Position numbers and translations under genes: made by a program. From JBFLYC01 sp040756735 (GTDB lineage Bacteria > Bacillota > DSM-16504 > Desulfitibacterales > Desulfitibacteraceae), in contig JBFLYC010000033.1 in the NCBI GenBank assembly GCA_040756735.1, forward strand, positions 1 through 38,330: a stretch of 38,330 nt of DNA, given 5' to 3'. The notes below the pieces were generated by a model. That model had not been told where the DNA came from, ran no database searches, and was given only the letters and a program-made list of their open reading frames with translations. Shown here one piece after another: positions 34,312-38,330 of this stretch. Position 1 is the first letter of the stretch. The number at the start of each line of letters is the position of its first letter.

Positions 34312-35364
34312 CTCCATAGTCCAACCAAAGACGTCCTCAATTCGTCCTTGTTGGATGCCAGTTAGGGTATCATAAAGTTTAGCTGATAGTGTACCGATTT
34401 CATCACTTATTCTAATTATCCTGGAATCCCAGTTTAAACTACCTATGGGAGAAATGACAGCAGCAGTTCCTGTTCCAAAAGCTTCTTCCAGAATTCCTTG
34501 TGCGTGGGCATCATATATTTCCTGGATAGACAACCTTCTCTCCACTACTTTCATATCCCAATGTTTTAACAACTGTATCACTGAATCTCTTGTTATTCCT
34601 GGCAAAATGCTTCCTTCTAGGGCAGGAGCAATAATCTCATTGTTAATCTTAAAGAACACATTCATGGATCCGACCTCTTCGACATACTTTCTCTCTATTC
34701 CATCAAGCCATAGGACTTGCACATAGCCTTCTTTGGCTGCTTTAGCCTGAGCCTTAAGACTAGCAGCGTAATTACCACAAGTCTTTGCAAACCCTGTTCC
34801 TCCACGGACTGAACGGACATATTCTGTTTCAACATAAATGTCTACCGGGTTAATGCCCTGTGGGTAATAAGCGCCTACAGGTGACAAAATGGTAATGAAT
34901 TTATAGGTACTTGATGGTTTTACACCTAAATAAGCGTCCGTTGCTATTATAAAAGGTCTAATGTACAGGGAAGTACCTGGAGCTGTAGGAATCCAGTCTC
35001 TATCTACAGTCACAAGTTTTTTCAAAGCTTCTACACAGAAATCAACATCTATAGGAGGAATACACATTCTATCGTTGGTTTTATTAATCCTTTCCATATT
35101 CTTTTGCGGCCTAAAAAGCAAAATTTTATCATCAGGTGTTCGATAAGCTTTAAGACCTTCAAAGATGGCCTGCCCATAATGAAAGGTTGCTGTAGCCGGG
35201 TCAAGTTCTAAAGATCTATAGGGTACAATCCTGGGATCATGCCAACCCTTTTCTGTGATATAATCCATGATAAACATATGGTCTGTGAAATACCTTCCAA
35301 AACCTAGCTGATCTTGGTCAGGTTTGACTTTTGGATTTTTAGTTTTTTCAATAGTAATTTCCAC
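34303..35364 (-). CDS. ilvE: Branched-chain amino acid aminotransferase
   Basis: This 353-residue class IV PLP enzyme transaminates leucine, isoleucine and valine with their 2-oxo acids. It has the eukaryote-like (type II) length and motifs: FHYGQAIFEGLKAYR, the PLP lysine in FAKTCGNYAASL (Lys194), YVEEVGSMNVFF and GTGTAAVISPIG. The start is GTG 35364 with GAGGAG about 8 bases upstream. It is transcribed on its own or with the deaminase downstream. A TATAAT (complement of 35417-35422) with a poor -35 box may be its promoter. No T-box is visible in its short leader. Confidence 0.95.
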   Translation of the reverse strand: MEITIEKTKNPKVKPDQDQLGFGRYFTDHMFIMDYITEKGWHDPRIVPYRSLELDPATATFHYGQAIFEGLKAYRTPDDKILLFRPQKNMERINKTNDRMCIPPIDVDFCVEALKKLVTVDRDWIPTAPGTSLYIRPFIIATDAYLGVKPSSTYKFITILSPVGAYYPQGINPVDIYVETEYVRSVRGGTGFAKTCGNYAASLKAQAKAAKEGYVQVLWLDGIERKYVEEVGSMNVFFKINNEIIAPALEGSILPGITRDSVIQLLKHWDMKVVERRLSIQEIYDAHAQGILEEAFGTGTAAVISPIGSLNWDSRIIRISDEIGTLSAKLYDTLTGIQQGRIEDVFGWTMEVK

Positions 35365-35469
35365 GTTAATCTCTCCTCTTTTTTCAGTTCATTAACCCGC
35401 CTGTCACCTTTGCTATATTATAAATCTATTGCGTTGTAAAATAAACGCCTATTTTCAAGGTTAAGTAAA

Positions 35470-35973
35470 TCAAATATCTATTTTGACCGGATCCAAATCT
35501 GATAATGATACCTTCCATTCCTGTTCTTTCTCATCAAAATCCAGCATCCTGCCAAGTGGTATTTTCATGTATTTCCCATACCCAATTATTGCCACATCAC
35601 CGTTTTTTAGTATGAGTTCTCCTGACCCTTCAAATAATCTGCTGGAATCCTTAGTTATCCTACCAACTACTCTTAGTTCTTCATTTAAAGGAACAGGCTT
35701 TTTGTATTTTAAGTTTAATTCCACTGTTACCCCGAAGATATTTTTATCTTTTGTCATAATTGCTCGACCTATTGTCTCGTCCAGTATAGCTGCTGCAATA
35801 CCCCCATGCAGCCTGCCGGGATAGCCTTGATGTTCTTCAAATGGTGTAAATATAGCTGCAACCTCATTATTCTCCAGTTCATAAAAAGAAGCTTTAAGTC
35901 CGAATTCATTACTTAAACCACAAACTAGACACATTTTACTATTCTGTTGCTTTTTCATAACCTCGTATTCCAC
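35470..35973 (-). CDS. PaaI/hotdog-fold thioesterase family protein
   Basis: This 167-residue protein has the hotdog thioesterase core: HQGYPGRLHGGIAAAILDETIGRA (the HGG segment with the conserved Asp/Glu in the helix) and VTVELNLKYKKPVPL. The N-terminus contains a CLVCG pair near residue 17 that recurs in this subgroup. It probably hydrolyses an acyl-CoA of unknown chain. I choose GTG 35973 because GGGAGAGA lies 7 bases upstream; a start at ATG 35958 is closer to the family norm but has almost no spacing, and a TTG at 36024 is also open. Confidence 0.82.
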   Translation of the reverse strand: MEYEVMKKQQNSKMCLVCGLSNEFGLKASFYELENNEVAAIFTPFEEHQGYPGRLHGGIAAAILDETIGRAIMTKDKNIFGVTVELNLKYKKPVPLNEELRVVGRITKDSSRLFEGSGELILKNGDVAIIGYGKYMKIPLGRMLDFDEKEQEWKVSLSDLDPVKIDI

Positions 35974-36031
35974 TATAACATCTCTCCCAATCCAGTGAAC
36001 ATATATCAGCCCACTATTCTCCAACCAACTT

Positions 36032-36199
36032 CTATCTGAACAACTTGATTATATCGTTACTTGGTATTCCATCTCTAAATATTAAATGGGACTTTTTTAT
36101 TTCGTATTTGATTATTTCTGGTTCCGTGACTCCCAAATATGTATCAGCAAGGGCAAGATTTATTTTTTGTCGAATTCCACTTTCGATTATCTTATTCAC
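36032..36199 (-). CDS. Possible small protein of 55 residues
   Basis: A GTG-initiated frame reads with charged, helical-looking content (KIIESGIRQKINLALADTYL, then EPEIIKYEIKKSHLIF) and ends 58 bases before the thioesterase start. It is not recognised and its ribosome-binding site is weak (AAAGAA). It may be a fragment of a longer gene, since an in-frame stop lies just upstream. Low certainty. Confidence 0.3.
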   Translation of the reverse strand: MNKIIESGIRQKINLALADTYLGVTEPEIIKYEIKKSHLIFRDGIPSNDIIKLFR

Positions 36200-36240
36200 T
36201 TCTTTATCAAAGCTACACTTTTAATTCATTAATATACACT

Positions 36241-36415
36241 AAAGATCGAAAAGTTAAATCTAAAGGATGGGGCTCTAGCAAAAGTAAAATCACGCAGGGG
36301 CAAACTTACAAAGCTGCAGCAGTTAGTATTCATAAAAATTGAGGACCACTGTTGTAAAGAAATAAATGTGGGAAAATGGTACCGGAGCAAGGGCGAGGGA
36401 TTAGCAAACAAGGTG
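36241..36415 (+). pseudogene. Decayed copy of the 3' end of fdhA
   Basis: Bases 36241-36309 match fdhA 33323-33396 (both contain AAAATCACGCAGGGGCAA). Bases 36310-36410 match fdhA 33522-33620 (AAAGCTGCAGC, ATTCATAAAA, GAGGACC). An internal segment of about 125 bases is missing between the two blocks and the frame is broken. It lies on the same strand as fdhA, about 2.8 kb downstream, between the thioesterase and metalloenzyme genes. Confidence 0.8.
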
Positions 36416-36419
36416 AATT

Positions 36420-37349
36420 TTAGTTTTGTGTACTTGCACTTAAGTAGTCCAATAAAGCCGGAAGAACCCCTGTTATATCCTTTTTTCTATTAATCAGCCT
36501 GGCCAATTCTTCTCTACCTGACCCAACAATCAAGGCAGGTACCTGGCATTTAGTGTGCCCCTTGACACCCAAATCTTCCAGGTTGCCGTGGTCACTGGTA
36601 ACTAAAAGAATATCCTTGTCCTTGTCCAGGTTAGCAGCAACTGAAGCTAAAAATTTATCCAGTAACATTACAACCATGGAGGCATCGTCGAAATTGGCGC
36701 TGTGACCAACAATGTCTGTAATAAAGCTTTCATACAAGGTGAGGTGAAAATCCTTTGCGATACCGGCTAATCGTTTTCCCGCCTCTTCCGGTGTAACAAG
36801 CTTAGCTTTATATCCCTGCTTGATAAGATAACTATTTGTTATATCCATGAATACAGCCTGTCCATTATCCATATCCGCCAATGTGCGGAAAGGAAGACCG
36901 GCGAAAAAATTCATTAAGGTGGTACAAGGAAGATGGTTATTGGACCCTTTTAATACAGCGTCGAGAGAATCCGGCCTGTAAGCATTGGCAAAGGTACATT
37001 TTAAACCCTTTTCCATAAGCTGCAAAAACATATTCTTTTCCTTGAGCGCCTCTTTAAGGGCCTCATTAGGATAGGCATTTAAGTGGTAGCCCAGCAGTTT
37101 GGGCGCATTTACTCCGGTAAACAGCGAACACTGCCCGGTAGCGCTCTGGGGCAAACCATCCACCCCTAGGACAGCATCAAGGGCCAATAAAACAGCCCCT
37201 GGATAAATCCGATCTCCCACTGTCCGAGTTAACTTTTTTCCATCGAGAAGTTGTTCAAGAAAGGGTGTAGGCGTAGTAAAAAATGGATTATCCTTGTTTT
37301 CCAAACCAAGTCCAATACCATCTAGAAAGACAAATATTACCCGCCTCAT
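36420..37349 (-). CDS. Metalloenzyme of the alkaline phosphatase / phosphoglycerate mutase superfamily
   Basis: This 309-residue protein carries the two-metal pattern of the superfamily. There is an N-terminal Asp in FVFLDGIGLG, the nucleophile region SATGQCSLFTG at about residue 75, DIVGHSANFDD at about 215 and the C-terminal TSDHGNLED and GHTKCQVPALIVG motifs. It is shorter than cofactor-independent phosphoglycerate mutase (about 510) and lacks its inserted domain, so the true substrate is probably another phosphate or sulfate ester. I choose ATG 37349, with AAAGGATG upstream; ATG 37361 abuts that site. It follows the SDR gene by about 27 bases and is likely in the same operon. Confidence 0.8.
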   Translation of the reverse strand: MRRVIFVFLDGIGLGLENKDNPFFTTPTPFLEQLLDGKKLTRTVGDRIYPGAVLLALDAVLGVDGLPQSATGQCSLFTGVNAPKLLGYHLNAYPNEALKEALKEKNMFLQLMEKGLKCTFANAYRPDSLDAVLKGSNNHLPCTTLMNFFAGLPFRTLADMDNGQAVFMDITNSYLIKQGYKAKLVTPEEAGKRLAGIAKDFHLTLYESFITDIVGHSANFDDASMVVMLLDKFLASVAANLDKDKDILLVTSDHGNLEDLGVKGHTKCQVPALIVGSGREELARLINRKKDITGVLPALLDYLSASTQN

Positions 37350-37376
37350 GTTTGAAGTCATCCTTTCTTTAACATC

Positions 37377-38144
37377 TTAATCCATGAGCATGCCGCCGTT
37401 TACTTCAATCATCTCTCCGGTCATGTAACTTCCATAATTAGTAGCAAGAAGAAGAGCCGCGCCGGCAATTTCCTGAGGATCGCCTATCCTACCCACAGGA
37501 ATATTCTTACGAAAGTTCTCAAGAACTTGTTTGGAAGAATGCTGTTCATGGAAGCGGGTCATAATTACTCCGGGAGCTATAGCGTTAACCAAAATTCCGT
37601 AAGGGGCCAATTCCTTGGCTAACCCCTTGGTAAAAGTATGTACTGCGCCTTTAGCCGAAGCATAAGCCACCGCTCCAGGGCCGCCCCCTGTGCGGGCCGC
37701 AACTGAAGAAATGTTAATAATTTTTCCATACCCTTGAATTATCATTGCCTTGGCCACATATTTTGATACTAAAAACACTGAAGTAAAGTTAATATCCATG
37801 ACCTTACGCCAAAGGTCCAGGTCAAAGTCTACAATCTTGCGCCTCTCTACCATGGTTCCTGCATTGTTTACAAGTATATCAATTTTACCGGCAAAAGCTA
37901 TGGTTTCTTCAACCATCTTTTTAACTTGACTTTCCTGGGTGACATCTGCCTGGCAGATGAGAGCCCTGGTTTTGAAAGCCATTACCTCTTTAAGTGTTTC
38001 TTTCGCTTCAGCACAACTCTCATTATAGTTAATGATTACAGAACAGCCATGCCTGGCAAATTCTACTGCTAAAGCTCTACCAATTCCAGTAGCCCCTCCT
38101 GTGATTAAAGCGACCTTTCCATCCAGGTTAAATATTCGCGGCAT
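37377..38144 (-). CDS. SDR family NAD(P)-dependent oxidoreductase (FabG-like)
   Basis: This 255-residue classical short-chain dehydrogenase has the cofactor-binding TGGATGIG loop (about residues 15-22), NNAG (about 90), the catalytic Ser in INISSVAARTGG, the YASAK pair and the PGVIMT substrate-loop motif. It ends in the typical GGMLMD. It reduces or oxidises an alcohol or keto group; the substrate is unknown. I choose ATG 38144 because GGAGG lies 8 bases upstream; the open frame to 38159 runs into that site. Its upstream side is the second cluster of hairpin repeats, as with the SDR gene at the left end of the window. Confidence 0.9.
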   Translation of the reverse strand: MPRIFNLDGKVALITGGATGIGRALAVEFARHGCSVIINYNESCAEAKETLKEVMAFKTRALICQADVTQESQVKKMVEETIAFAGKIDILVNNAGTMVERRKIVDFDLDLWRKVMDINFTSVFLVSKYVAKAMIIQGYGKIINISSVAARTGGGPGAVAYASAKGAVHTFTKGLAKELAPYGILVNAIAPGVIMTRFHEQHSSKQVLENFRKNIPVGRIGDPQEIAGAALLLATNYGSYMTGEMIEVNGGMLMD

Positions 38145-38174
38145 ATTAATTACCTCCATTCCTTTTTATTTTTT

Positions 38175-38330
38175 GTGACATTCCTCCTGTCCTCTTTCCC
38201 TAAGTTGGGGACATTCCTCCATTCCAAGAGTTTACGCACCAAGGGAGGTGTGTCCCCTTTCATACGTTGGGGACATTCCTCCATTCCAAGAGTTTACGCA
38301 CCAAGGGAGGTGTGTCCCCTTTCCTTATTA
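38175..38330. repeat. Hairpin repeat locus R6 (two full units plus a partial), running off the window
   Basis: A partial left arm (GTGACATTCCTCC, about 38175) is followed by two units at 38202-38263 and 38264 to about 38327. They have the same arms as R4 but a slightly different loop (CATTCCAAGAG) and TTTC in place of TGACC at the end. The window ends in CCTTATTA, where another minus-strand stop may lie, as at R2 and R4. Confidence 0.85.

Overview
The window looks like a chromosomal segment of an anaerobic, spore-forming, low-to-moderate GC Firmicute of the Clostridia / Peptococcaceae type. The evidence is a gerA-gerC-gerB germinant receptor operon, a tryptophan T-box in front of a complete trp operon, strong AGGAGG ribosome-binding sites, frequent GTG/TTG starts, and a selenocysteine-containing NAD-linked formate dehydrogenase. 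I cannot name a genus from the sequence alone. Nearly all genes from 1 to 26.8 kb and from 33.7 kb to the end are on the minus strand. A plus-strand block occupies 27.0-33.6 kb.

Layout. (1) 1-10.4 kb is a catabolic island: the start of an SDR dehydrogenase, a two-part UxaA/SuyAB-type dehydratase or lyase, an AEC carrier, a C45 N-acyl hydrolase, an M20 amidohydrolase, a TRAP transporter (dctM, dctQ, dctP), a decayed second M20 gene and an IclR regulator. Non-overlapping junctions in this island carry a family of hairpin-forming repeats (arms GGGGACATTCCTCC / GGAGGTGTGTCCCC, 63-bp unit). The family reappears at the right end beside another SDR gene and is not seen in the housekeeping genes between. 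(2) 10.7-12.7 kb holds an orphan DNA methyltransferase gene broken by a one-base frameshift. (3) 12.8-19.9 kb is the trpEGDCFBA operon under a consensus promoter and a UGG-specifier T-box with terminator. (4) 20.4-24.4 kb is the germinant receptor operon, including an unlisted 50-residue two-helix protein that resembles a D-type subunit. (5) 24.8-26.8 kb holds a hypothetical gene with its own promoter and terminator, then argH. (6) 27.0-28.4 kb (+) holds a Cys-rich PadR regulator with a perfect palindrome at its start, and a permease split into two homologous halves. (7) 28.5-33.6 kb (+) encodes a NuoE-like, NuoF-like and FdhA formate dehydrogenase complex. FdhA is read through an in-frame UGA (Sec352) followed at once by a convincing bacterial SECIS hairpin. 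(8) 33.7-38.1 kb holds a nucleoside deaminase, ilvE, a hotdog thioesterase, a ghost copy of the fdhA 3' end, a phosphoglycerate-mutase-like metalloenzyme and an SDR.

How the parts fit. The TRAP transporter probably imports an organic acid or N-acylated acid that the C45/M20 hydrolases and the UxaA-type enzyme process, with IclR as sensor; the substrate is unknown. Formate dehydrogenase would link formate to NAD(H), possibly with ferredoxin. The most notable items are the repeat family confined to the catabolic junctions, the recoded FdhA with SECIS and its nearby 3'-end remnant, the Cys-rich PadR/split-permease unit, and the small germination-operon protein.
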